Shown piece after piece: positions 41,995 through 53,820 of a stretch of 64,000 nt of DNA. The position numbers were made by a program, and so were the translations under genes. The notes beneath the pieces were generated by a model. The model was not told where the DNA came from and searched no databases. It saw nothing but the letters and a program-made list of their open reading frames with translations. The DNA is from Mesodorylaimus sp. YZB2_4 (taxonomy: Eukaryota > Nematoda > Enoplea > Dorylaimida > Dorylaimidae): the NCBI GenBank assembly GCA_030248295.1, contig JASANH010000399.1, forward strand, positions 1 to 64,000, read 5' to 3'. The first letter of the stretch is position 1, and each line of letters starts with the position of its first letter.

Positions 41995-42682
41995 TTATAT
42001 CTATCATTTCAATCAACAGCTCTAGAGGTTAAGACACAGGGCGCGACCTATGGCCAACCTCCCTTTCTATTATGTTCGTCAGAGAAGAATAACCTCGCCA
42101 TGCGCAAGTACAGTAGCTAAGCGGACTGCCTAACGAATAATTTTCACTGTGGGTGTTAAAGCAATACCATGCTTTAAAATCTGATATCTTTTGCCATTGC
42201 GCTGCACATTCTCATTAGTCAGTATGAAGCCTACAGACAAACCCAGACATGGCTATACTATATGTGTTTTATCAGATATTAAATAGTCATGGACCCAGCG
42301 CCTGCTGTATTGATTGAATGCAGGTAAACAAGGCTAGCTTGCAGAGGCGAGAATACTGGCCCATGTGGTCCGACAGTCCGCAGAATACCTTATTTGCAGG
42401 AAGGCACAATGAATAGGGGCACATGAGCAAATATTTACTGCGCAATACCACGAACTTGCGTTTGCTTCTTTTTTTGCTTCTCTAACGTTATTCGGCATGT
42501 CAAAAATGAATTTCCCCAATTTGCGGCCAAGAAATTCGATTGCGTCTACCTCGCGTGCGCAAGACTGAAAGCGCAAGTTCAAATCCCGTCCCGCTTTCTC
42601 ATGGACTTCGACTGCGTCATTTTTGCTGACAGAGCATAAAGATTTATATGAACGTGAACATACCATGCAAAAGGAACGTTGA
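41995..42682. other. Region between the cyclase start and the next gene's 3' end
   Basis: Must contain the cyclase promoter. At 42535-42605 is a tRNA-like stretch (GCGTCTACCTCGCGTGCGCAA ... AAGTTCAAATCCCG) with a good B box but no foldable cloverleaf. A minus-strand frame covering it (42750-42334) has no similarity and I treat it as chance. Confidence 0.45.
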
Positions 42683-43385
42683 TTAGGCACGAATATCCTC
42701 ACTTTTTTGCCCCAGATCATTTTGTTCGTCAGTAGATTCTTTGTTATCACTCAAAAGAGGAAGGGACAAAGCATATTGACGCATGATAATATAGCTCACT
42801 GCGAAAATTGTAATTAAAGGAACAGCTGGTAATAATTAGATAGGAAAAATTCTTTTAATTACTTTCAACCAGATTTCGGCGTAATTTTCTGGCGTCCATG
42901 CTGCGTAAATTTTGTCTAATGAAGCAAATGGAACGAAAGAAAAGGCTTCAGTAAGGCTTAGAAATTCAGGAAGCGATTTCCTCAGTTGGAGCACGATTAA
43001 AATCACAAGGTGAGGACATATTAGTTCCCATAATATATGTCTAATAAATAGTTACATACAAAATCTTAAAATATGAATATTAATACCATATTTACAGATA
43101 TACATTTATATTTTCAAAAATAAAAACCTGAATCTATGTGAGTCTTATCTTATCTTTGTCATAGCGGGCCTTTCACAGAATTATTTTGCAATAAAGTGCT
43201 ATGTCAAGTGCATGGCTATATACTTAAAAGTATTCTAAGGCCCCTCCAACGTCTGTAAAACAGGTGAGATACACGGTTTTGTTACGCGAATGTTTTCTTG
43301 ATAATCTAAAACTGCCTCTTGTACAAAGTCTACAAATAAATTGCTAGTTTCACGTTGAATAAATTAAGGGTCGAACCTTAACTGC
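42683..43385 (-). CDS. 3' exons of an unidentified membrane protein
   Basis: Three coding-looking blocks in order on the minus strand. About 43385-43245 gives FIQRETSNLFVDFVQEAVLD and then KPCISPVLQTLEG. About 43012-42845 gives LQLRKSLPEFLSLTEAFSF and then YAAWTPENYAEIW. About 42812-42683 gives a membrane segment (VPLITIFAVSYIIM) and a short acidic tail ending SEDIRA and stop. The splice phase between the last two blocks does not fit without a one-base error (donor GTAATT, acceptor TTATTACCAG), and the first block meets a stop after LEGP. I do not recognise the family. Upstream exons are not seen; a hAT element starts 120 bp away. It could also be a gene remnant. The extents are approximate. 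Confidence 0.4.
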
Positions 43386-43504
43386 TGTTTTGCTTTGTTT
43401 CGAACATTGTCTTTCTTTGGCACCCTCCCCGCCATTACCACTGTAAATACTTAGAATGCGAGTAGATACTACATTGTAATAAAGGGTAGGAGCTATAGTG
43501 TGAT

Positions 43505-44876
43505 TAGCGTTGATACAGTTTTGGAAAAAAGATTCAGTTTCAGTTTCAGTTAAGTTAACTGAATTCCTGAATAGATTTAGTTTCAGTTACAGTTAACTGG
43601 ATCTCAAAAGATTCAGTTAACTGAATTTAACTGAATGATTCAGTTTTCCCTTAAAAAGCATTTTGCATCTAGATGTGAACACTTGACGGCAACAATTCCC
43701 ACTTTTCTTCAGTCAAATAACTGCTCTTCCAAATTTAAGACTTTAAACAGCTCACAAGACGCAGTAAAGACCTAAGTCAACACCAGAGGGTCCTTTACGA
43801 GCACATCGATGCACGACCATGTCTCAACAGTCCACCCACCAACAAATCCGCACACAGACCAAGTACCCGAAACTTGTAACCGTTCTAATTCTAATGCCAT
43901 AGCTCATGATTGTAATTTCTTTTAGTCCGAAAGAGAGCTCTGCGCAAAATATTTAGCTCGTTTGGGCAACTACTCAGCAAAGGTCAGCGGCCGAAGTCCT
44001 GCAAATTTTTGGAAACATTCTCGCTTCGTCGGGTCTTCTGTGCAAAACAATTCAGAGCCATAAGCCTGGAAGACGGAACCAAAGCCGATACCTGAACTGC
44101 GGGTTCAGAAGAACCCTGCGAGTGTTTCTCAACTTTCTGTCGCCTCGCAACACACGAATTTAAGAAACCCGCAAGATTTTAGGAGCTGACCGCTGCTGAC
44201 CAGCTGGCCATAAGGGCCAAATATTTTCAGTAGAGCTTCCTTCCACACCAGGAACTTGGGAATTATCGAATTAGCATGTCAAGTTCAACTCACTGGTTGC
44301 CAGAGCTTTCTAAGATCAAGAAGATGAAACTTTAAAATGTTTGTAATAAAATGATTGAAATTGAAGAAACCCTTTTTCTTATAGTGTAGGTGCTTTTATT
44401 TTATTTCAATCATACCGACTGCTTTTCAACTTGGACCTCGCCTAGCTTATAACTCTGTCACTCGGCGCTAGCCTGCAGGAAATGATGAAGCACTACAATA
44501 TTCGTGAAGATTTTGCAACATCTCTCCACATTTAGACCAAAATTCGAATGGATCGATTTCTTTTACGATTACTAGCGTTTTAAGGATAACAAAATACGCC
44601 TCCAACTCGCGATTAAGATGATTCGAACCAGCAATGCGTCTAGCTGCGTTTCGTTTCTCTTTGAGATCTGCGCGAACATCCGCATACAGATTACTAATTT
44701 TGCAAAGCGTGGTAACTCGAAAACTGAATTTAACTGATTCTAAAAAGATTTAGTTACAGTTAAATTCAGTTTTGGCGAGGAGATTCAGTTTCAGTTTCAC
44801 TTACAGTTAACTGAATTAAAAAGATTCAGTTAACTGATAGATTCAGTTTCAGTTTCAGTTAACTGTAACAACGCTA
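43505..44876. mobile_element. hAT-type non-autonomous element with 8-bp target duplication
   Basis: Ends are TAGCGTTGATACAG and, read inward from the right, TAGCGTTGTTACAG. Both flanks carry AGTGTGAT (43497-43504; 44877-44884). An 8-bp duplication is the hAT hallmark. The subterminal 130-170 bp on each side are arrays of CAGTTTCAGTTAACTG-like words, many self-complementary (AGTTAACT). The centre (43650-44690) has no transposase frame. 1372 bp. Confidence 0.85.
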
Positions 44877-44884
44877 AGTGTGAT

Positions 44885-45835
44885 AGCTGAAATCCTACCG
44901 TCGGCTCAGGTTCGTTAACTAGCACGCTGCCACTTCGGCACCATCGCTTTTATTTTTCCTCAACAAAAGAGAGAAGGACCGACCGTACAGTGAAGCTACC
45001 AACTTCTCTCTGCCCATCAGCATCGAATAGACACATATAGTAAATGAAATAGTAAAGGAAGGTCAAGAGGTCGGTGGGTGCTCGTATGGGAATGTCCAAT
45101 ATCTTTAGTTTGAGGAGCGGAGGGGCAGCTGCTATCGGGTGGAAAGTCAAGCAAGTCGATCTGGTGGTAAAATACTGCGTGGGTTGAACTAGTGTTTGTC
45201 GGGCGGTCGTCGGCGTGGAAATGGCATTGTTTGAGTACGAGATGAAAAGAGGCGATATCCAGTTTTCCGTGCTGTGGCATACAGGCCATACCTTTCCATC
45301 AATGCTTTACATTACAACATCATCGATCGCTCAGTAGCAGTTTCATACATGAACTGGAATCATCGAAGCTGTCGTGTTATTGATTAATGCTGGTATATAG
45401 TCTTTCGTGCATTTAAAGACGTAATAGCAGCTAGGTGCATGTCGACACAAAATGTGATGGGCTATTAGAGACAGAGGAATGGGATAAAGTAAGAGAGCAG
45501 CCAATATAAGTCTGCGGGAGAGTGAACCGTTTGCGCAGTGTAAAGAAAAAAGTTTTTGCGCAAAGAGCGTTGAATTTTTCCTGATTCTCAGCAGTTAACG
45601 ACAAGTTGCACGGTGGTGGAAAAAATGTGCGCGAAAGGCAGTCAGGCTTATCTATTGCCCCATGGGCTTATCTATTTAATAAAATACGAGTAAAACAACC
45701 TAAATTTTAGATAGGCCTAATGTTTTCATTATCTGGTTAGATCAGGCTTTAACTAAAAGCAAATCTTATGAATGGAGAGTCCAAGAATTACGACGACGAG
45801 TTCAAGAAGTGCAGACGACCCATGGAACATTACCT
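44885..45835. other. Intergenic, no supported gene
   Basis: A minus-strand frame at 45289-45017 (Cys/His/Pro-rich) and a plus-strand frame at 45778-45891 have no recognisable similarity. Nothing else seen. Confidence 0.4.
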
Positions 45836-45839
45836 CTAA

Positions 45840-46335
45840 AGGACCGTCCACATTGCACCTCGGCTGGCGTGCTTACTACTTCTTTTTGACCTACTTCTTC
45901 TCGACTTTGCTGACAGCCCTGAAATAATATTGTTTAGTGCTGTTTATCGAATAACTGCTGTGTCTTACATTCTTTCAAGTTTTCCCCGTATCAACAAACC
46001 GCATGCTTTCAAATAGTCGCCATTCGGACATTGGAGGTGGTCCTTGCGTACCAGATGGCGGTTTCAGCTTCTTTTTCTCGCGACGATAACGGTCGGTAAC
46101 GACAACGGTTTTCTATTGTCTTCGGCAAAATTATACTAAAAGCTTATGAGAACTAGTCAAATTAAGTGGCGTTAATAATTACAGTAAGATAAAAAAGTTT
46201 ACCTGTAATTGCACATGATTCCGCCACTTCTTCCCAGGCGTTCTTTTTCATCATTTAATCTTTTATATTCTTTTGCTTTCATGTTCCAGGTCTAGAAAAA
46301 AAATCAAGGTAGAAACTTTTCGTGACTCAAAAATC
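45840..46335 (-). CDS. MADF-domain (Myb/SANT-like) protein, partial or decaying
   Basis: Minus-strand blocks in order: TWNMKAKEYKRLNDEK, NAWEEVAESCAIT, an intron (about 46202-46114), VVVTDRYRREKKKLKPPSG, MSEWRLFESMRFVDTGK, a second intron (about 45980-45920), then a basic Ser/Arg-rich tail. This order (LWN..KEYK...AWEEVA...RDRYRREKKK...W.L...M.FL) is that of the MADF DNA-binding domain. Two one-base shifts are needed (between DEK and NAW, and at the G run after VDTG). MADF proteins are transcription factors and also occur as the second protein of Harbinger transposons; a Harbinger transposase relic lies 5 kb away. Start and end not determined. Confidence 0.5.
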
Positions 46336-48201
<1,866 letters not shown>

Positions 48202-49469
48202 ACATTGGATGTCAGTTGACAAAAATATGAATCGTTCTTGTCAATTTACTTTGAGGAGCAGGAAGTCATTTTTTGGGGAGAGCGATGTTTAAATAGGATG
48301 CGAGCAGTGTATTCAAGTGGTTTCCTAGAAGTGGAATGTCATTTTCTGTGAAGTAAAGATTAATTATGCATCGAAGTGGAAGGAGGCAAAATCAAAGCGG
48401 TAGGGACGATGTTTGGGTGATACTAGAGCCTACAAAATGTAAAATTTTAAAGCTACTGTAGGAGTATTGGATTCATGGTAGGCACTTGAACCTGACAATC
48501 ACATTTTTGCAGTCTTTGAATAAAACGCAAATTGTCGAAAGTTTTCCAATCGTAAAATGCTTGATTATTTTACTTTTTGCGACGTATCTAGCTCATCTGT
48601 GCTAGAGTATTTACTTTTCGAGAGAAAAAAAAAGATATTTTTCCTCAGGTCCAGAGAAAGCCCACTCAATCCGCATCAAGTCATAAGAAGTGGAGCGCGA
48701 GTTGAATCCAAAAGCTGCGTACTTCTATTACTTGCTGACCTGTACTGTCTCTCATCGTCAGTCTATTTCCACATCGAGAAGTCGAACTTTATTGAAACCA
48801 ATCGATTCCATTTCTAATACTTTTTATTTCTTTCTCTGTTTGTATCTATCGTGCAGAAGGTTTTCCTGCAGATGTACTGTTGATTCCCTGCAGACGCACC
48901 CCTGCGAAGGTATTTGCGCTTGTATCCCTGCCGATGTATCCCGGCAGACGTATCTGTTTCCATGCAGACGTTTTCCTGCAGAGGGCCAATAAAGAGAGTG
49001 ACTAAAGTGTTATTTGGTAAGCCATGCCTGCGATCTCGCATAAAGGTACGCGACAGAAGCACGACGCACTAGACGCAACGTCAATGTCAATCAATTTCAA
49101 TGAGATGGTTGGCTTGGTCCATGGCTCACGATCAGTGGAGTAGTGCGTCGCCAAATACTGTAGGGTTCGCCTGAACTGCGTCATCATAAAACGTAACCTT
49201 GCTTGAAAATGGTTATAAAACAGAAAGATGTTTCTGCTTATTTTCGAGTATACTGAGCAGCTCAGCAGTTCCGACCAGTTCCCACCAGTGTCCTTAATTT
49301 CTGAACGAGCCATGACGGTTAGACAAAAACAACACAATGCTATGGAAGCGGGGGAGAAGAATATCACCACCAAAATTTCTCGTAGGCTAGTAATAAGGCG
49401 TCTGCGTGAAACCTAATTTATCGTTATTAAAACCAAGACTAGCATGTGTTCTCTGCTGGATATATTTTC
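48202..49469. other. Intergenic between Rpt5 exons and the small peptide gene
   Basis: Contains the Rpt5 3'UTR and an AATAAA near 48521. At 48855-48985 the word CTGCAGA(C/T)GT recurs about five times. No gene supported. Confidence 0.45.
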
Positions 49470-49478
49470 TATATAAAG
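49470..49478 (+). promoter_or_regulatory. TATA box of the small peptide gene
   Basis: TATATAAAG, about 60 bases upstream of the leader-exon donor and 116 bases upstream of the ATG. Transcription would start near 49500. Confidence 0.65.
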
Positions 49479-49593
49479 CTGGTGTATTTTATCTGCTCCA
49501 CAATTACTCGACCAACAACAAATATTTAGCCTAGCAGGTAAGTGATTTTTCAATTTCGGTGTTCTCCATCTTGTGCAACGCAGATTTTTAGAC

Positions 49594-49788
49594 ATGAACG
49601 CCTACTTCGTCTTACTTGTGGCTATAGCCCTGATGATAAGCCTGGAAGTCTATGTGGTAAACGCAAATGCTTGCCAGAGCGCACAGTGTTTAAGTGTACC
49701 TGGCGGCTGCGCATGTTGTGATTTGGGAAATGTTCCAGGCGACGCCTCTTGGTGCAGCAACGGCTGGTGCGCTTCCTGCTCGGGGTGA
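49594..49788 (+). CDS. Small secreted eight-cysteine peptide precursor
   Basis: A 64-residue precursor. The first 25 or so residues form a signal peptide (MNAYFVLLVAIALMISLEVY), probably cut after ANA. The mature part is about 38 residues, starts with Cys and has eight cysteines in the pattern C-x4-C-x6-C-x-CC-x11-C-x4-C-x2-C, rich in Gly and Ser. Gene parts are all in place: TATA box 49470-49478, leader exon ending at 49537 (GCAG|GTAAGT), a 46-nt intron to 49583, ATG 49594, stop, and AATAAA at 49851-49856. Eight cysteines in 38 residues imply a tightly disulfide-bonded extracellular peptide. Antimicrobial, signalling, inhibitor or venom-like roles are all possible; I do not recognise the family and assign no function. 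Confidence 0.75.
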   Translation: MNAYFVLLVAIALMISLEVYVVNANACQSAQCLSVPGGCACCDLGNVPGDASWCSNGWCASCSG

Positions 49789-49850
49789 TACATGCTATCA
49801 GACAGTACTACGATAGCTCCATGTCGTGAAGTAAAAATCTCTCGACTTCC

Positions 49851-49856
49851 AATAAA
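49851..49856 (+). terminator. Poly(A) signal of the small peptide gene
   Basis: AATAAA 63 bases after the stop codon, giving a compact transcript of roughly 330 nt after splicing. Confidence 0.7.
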
Positions 49857-50075
49857 GAATGCATAGTTTTTGTCTAGTGGCAGTGTCAGTTAGATAAGAC
49901 AAGTCGTCTCAGCGTGTACAGTCAACGTCGCCTAATAGAAACCCAAAATCCTACGAAAAAAGTTTCTTATAAACGAAGTTTCTAATAAGCAAAGTTTATA
50001 GTAGCCGAAATTCTGATTTATTTTACTGTTGCTACTAAAAGTTTCTTATACGCGAAGATACATGTACAGCCAAAA

Positions 50076-51620
50076 TTATTCCTTAGCAGCGAAGAAGTCA
50101 GTAATTTTTCGCTGCTTCCGTTTTTTTAAGACATGTTTCTCAATCAACTCCTCAATAGCATAAAAGGCATCATATTCAGTAAAATTCTCCTCCAAATATT
50201 TTTTTATGCCAGCTAAGAATGTCATCGCATCCGAGTGGGAGAGCTTCTGTTCGATCACCTGACTGATTTCAGGTTTCTCTTCCTCCTCGTCCTCGTCATC
50301 ATCGCCAATCATAATTTGACGTTTTCGCTTTATTGCCGTCACAAATCTCGATATCCGTTACAGCTCCATGGCACTCGATTTCTTGATCGCAATTCGTGAA
50401 ATCCTCGAATTCAGCCGGAGCCAATCCGCAATCGACCATATCTTGATCATCTTAGCCTTCAATAGCTTCGTCAACATCCATTACGTCAATTTCCACACGT
50501 TTGATGATGTCACATTTACGGAAACAATTAGACATCGTTGCAGGCGTAACAAGAAACCATGCGCGTTTGAGCATGTGCATGGCTTTCAGTACATCGACAG
50601 ATTTGGCAAAATCGAAGGTAGAAATTCCTTCTTCGATTCCATGTAACATTTTTCTCATCAGTTGAGTGCGATAATGAGCCTTAGCCGCACGAATAATGCC
50701 TTGATCAAGCGGTTGAATCAAAGAGGTTGTATTTGGTGGCAAGAAAATGATGTTGATATTCTTGAGTGGAATATCGATTTTGTGACAGGCCGCATTATCG
50801 ACGAACAAGATGATATTTCGATTGAGTTGCCTGTCGAATTTCTGAAGAATATGCACCCATATTTTACTTGTCATTCATGCTTTTTTGTTTGCGTAATAAG
50901 GCAAAGGTGGCTTTCCTCGACGGAAACATGGTGGATTTTCGAATTTTCGATCACGAATAACTTTTTCTCAGTTCCCGTGGCGTTGCACAGAAACAATACG
51001 GTTAAACGATCCTTCTGCGCTTTTCCACCAGTCGGATGATCACCAGCCACCGCTAATGTGTTTGATGTCGTAGCTTTATAAAGTAATCTGGATTCCTATG
51101 CATTGAATATATCTTTTGGATCGATTCCATCGATAATTCCAGGTAAAATATCCTCGAGCCATTGTTCAGCGCCATCTTCGTCAGCATATGCCCGTTCACC
51201 GTGAATGGGTTTGAATTCGATTTTGTGTTTTTTCTTGAATCTGTCCAACCAACTTTCAGATGGTCCGTCCAGATCGAACATTGCAGCATACTGACGCGCC
51301 TTTTCGAGTATCAATGGACCATTGATCGTGGGGTTTGAAGCCTCATCGTTTGAAACCAAGCAAATAAGGCCTCGTCAACTGGGTCAATTTTCGATTTGCG
51401 TTCGCGCTTTCTTCCGAGATTTCCATTCGATAATGCCTTCTCGCGAATTTTCTCTTCGTCCTTTTTCAATTTCGGCTTTTCCAATTTCGAAATAATCGAT
51501 TTATGACGACCAAAATGAATGGCCGCTTCGCTTTGCTTCATATGTATGAGAGCATCCAGAACTTCCATTTTTTTGTTTTAGCGACATATCGGATCGACCT
51601 TTTTTTGGTTTGTCCGCCAT
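50076..51620 (-). pseudogene. pogo/Tigger transposase, disrupted
   Basis: Starts MADKPKKGRSDMSLKQKN at 51620. In order: psq-type N-terminal helix-turn-helix (SEAAIHFGRHKSIISKLEK), CENP-B type second DNA-binding domain (ARQYAAMFDLDGPSESWLDR), DDE core (LTVLFLCNATGTEKK; LFVDNAACH; LPPNTTSLIQPLDQGII), and an acidic tail ending KQRKITDFFAAKE. The frame shifts after SLKQKN and after ALFAWF, meets a stop where the first catalytic Asp should stand (NA-stop-ES), and has another stop or shift before KYGCIFF. The last frames are clean. The tail matches the PCNA-binding box Q-x-x-I-x-x-F-F, known from pogo transposase. Confidence 0.88.
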
Positions 51621-51635
51621 GACAACGATTCGGCA

Positions 51636-52306
51636 CTCTTTTACTTTAGCCCCCCCCCCCAAGTTTTCCAGTTTATTATTCCTATTAGCCGTGCACTTTA
51701 GCGCTTGCAGCAGACATCCTAGCAAAGGCCGATATGAGATTTGAGAGGTATGAGGGGTAAGGAATACAAGTGGGCTAAGTATTCTGTTTCTTCGGAGGGA
51801 GGGCTCAGAGGGAAGGGAGGTTTAGACCACCCCGAGCACGCCCTCCCAATGGCGATGAATCCATTTAGGCTCGGGGGGGTCTGGGGGGCAGAGCCCACCA
51901 GGGCCGAAATGTTGCGCTCGACGCAGCAATTGAGTGCCGTGTCATATTGGGATTTTGGCTAGCGGTTTTTTGTAGCGCTAGGCATATTCGCATATGCCCT
52001 GCAAAAATTTTTTCGGTTTTTTGACGGTCGGTTAGTCGGGAATCTTTCATGTGAAGGCGATCGTGTTTGTAAGTCATACATAAGTGACTGAAAATCGACG
52101 TATTGTAAAGGTTGGTTAGCTCAGTCAGTAGAGCATCGATTCTTGAATCCAGGGGTATTCGTGCTGTGCGGGTTCGAGTCTCATACCTCTCAAATCTCAT
52201 ATCGGCCTTTGCTAGGATGTCTGCTGCAAGCGCTAAAGTGCACGGCTAATAGGAATAATAAACTGGAAAACTTGGGGGGGGGGGGGGGGGGGCTGAAGTA
52301 AAAGAG
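51636..52306. repeat. Large inverted duplication (hairpin) inside the Tigger element
   Basis: Arms of about 119-127 bp (51636-51754 and 52180-52306) are near-perfect reverse complements: CTCTTTTACTT, a C/G homopolymer, AAGTTTTCCAGTTTATTATT, GCCGTGCACTTTAGCGCTTG, CAAAGGCCGATATGAGATTT, GAGGTATGAG. The homopolymer differs in length (C11 versus G18). The 425-bp loop contains the tRNA-like stretch and GC-rich sequence. Confidence 0.85.
52107..52190 (+). repeat. tRNA(Lys)-like sequence
   Basis: GTTAGCTCAGTCAGTAGAGCAT is an almost perfect tRNA D-arm/A box with a closed GCTC/GAGC stem. GATTCTTGAATCCAGGGGT resembles the tRNA-Lys anticodon arm. GCGGGTTCGAGTCTCAT is a B box. The acceptor and T stems do not pair well and about ten extra bases sit in the variable region, so it is a tRNA-derived repeat head or pseudo-tRNA rather than a working gene. 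Confidence 0.55.
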
Positions 52307-52574
52307 GGCCAAAGATTCCTTAAAAATTTCAGTAGATGCATTGGCGGTTGTAGCAGACATATATTCCACTCTGTCATAAGTTGCTTATAAACGAAGAAAA
52401 AGGCGGTGGGACACGTAAAATGGTTTCTAATAACCGAAGGTTTCTATTAACCGAGTTGCTATTATTCGAAGTGAGACACGTACAAAAGATAGGGCAAAAA
52501 ACGGGACACAGAAAATGGTTCCCAATAAGCGAAGTTTCTATTCACTGGGTTTCTTTTAAGCGAAGTTGACTGTA

Positions 52575-53820
52575 TCATCAATTTCTCTGCAGAATACATC
52601 TAGACATAAAAACAAACATTCTCATACCTTCTAAAACCTCTGAAAGTGTGGTTGTATGATCTGTTTTTAAAGATTTTAAAAAATGGATTTTTCTGACAAG
52701 CTCCTATGGTTTTCTGCCATTTCTTGCGTACTTAGATCTTAAATGTAAAGCCACAATAGAGACGATGGGGGAGGGGGACGAGGGTAATGATAAATGGTTC
52801 AGTAGATGGTTTAGGCACATTTTACGCTAGCCAAACCCTGTCTCCTACTGTAGTTACCATAAAGAAAAAAGAGGTCGTCAATTTAGAGGGCACCTTCAAT
52901 GTTAGCACCCTACAGATGGGTGAGAGAAAGAAAATTTTCGCACCCGCGTTCGATTCCCCTTATCTTTTTCTTCATTTTATGTGTGCTTTCGCCCGTTTTG
53001 CCAATAGCTGGTCAGCAGTCAAACCGTATAAGCAAGGCTGTGCAGGAACCAGCACACTCAGTACTGTCCCTCTGCGTGTCTCCACTAGAATCACCTCCAC
53101 GCGAGGGCATCCTGGACAGAAAACCGACATCCTCGGACGATGGCGGGTGGCTGTGAACCCTGTCCGTGTTCAACAGCCAATTGTGTCGTCGTTTGGCTAG
53201 CGTATCTCCACTTGGAGCACCTCGACTGCACAAAGTGAGCCACCCACAGCCTGGCGTGCAAGGCCAGCGAGGGTTTATGGTTGGGGCGATTAAACCCAGG
53301 ACGAGTCTAGCCACTCGCTCCTGAGCAATATGGAGAGACGCATGCCGGAATGCTGCACCAATGCAGCCACAGATTCCCTTTATCTGCAAACAAGCCGATG
53401 TGTCGCTGATCAATAAGACTGACGAGTGTCATAGCCAATATCACCCGACCACTTTCAAAAAAGTTTTTTGCGATTTTTTTTTGAAAATCGAAATGTTCTC
53501 TCTCTGCAAGTATTAGTTTACCATTACCAAGGTGAAGTTTACTAACGATAAGTGTCATCGCAAGAGCCAACACGTAGAATTTTTGAAAACCAAAACCCCA
53601 AAAATTTCACGCCTGTTTATGTGTGTACAGTACGCTTCCTCATACAGTACACGTGCCTGCAAGGTTGAACCAATAATGTTAAATATAAAAACCAGTATGA
53701 TTTGCATATAACCTGGTACATTCTTGGTCTAAAACATTTCTGGCTCTGTCGCTTGGCCGCTAATGGACTTCAGTCAATCTTAGGAATATGCGCGACGTAA
53801 AGTGAGTGCAAAGAATTGAT
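52575..53820. other. Region between Tigger element and LRR gene
   Basis: Overlapping frames at 52787-53413 on both strands are moderately long and GC-richer, but I recognise no domain; a decayed retrotransposon is possible. A B-box-like GCGTTCGATTCCCC lies at 52946. The rest is presumably the LRR gene's 3'UTR. Confidence 0.4.

Larger units (their letters stand above)
49919..52572 (-). mobile_element. pogo/Tigger transposon with TA duplication and inverted ends
   Basis: Left end CAGTCAACGTCGCCTAATAG; right end read inward CAGTCAACTTCGCTTAAAAG. TA flanks at 49917-49918 and 52573-52574; 2654 bp. Inside each end, subterminal words such as TTTCTTATAAACGAAGTTTC and TTTCTATTAACCGAG repeat, likely transposase-binding sites. 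The transposase lies on the minus strand (listed separately). Between its start codon and the right end is a large inverted duplication with a tRNA-like core. Confidence 0.9.

Noticed and set aside
42334..42750. 138-codon minus-strand frame, Cys-rich at its end
   Set aside because: It covers a tRNA-like repeat and overlaps, in another frame, the better-supported membrane-protein tail; no similarity.
52107..52190. Functional tRNA-Lys gene
   Set aside because: D-arm and boxes are good, but the acceptor and T stems do not pair and the variable region is too long.
52787..53413. Overlapping frames on both strands as a gene
   Set aside because: No recognisable domain or splice structure; possible repeat remnant only.
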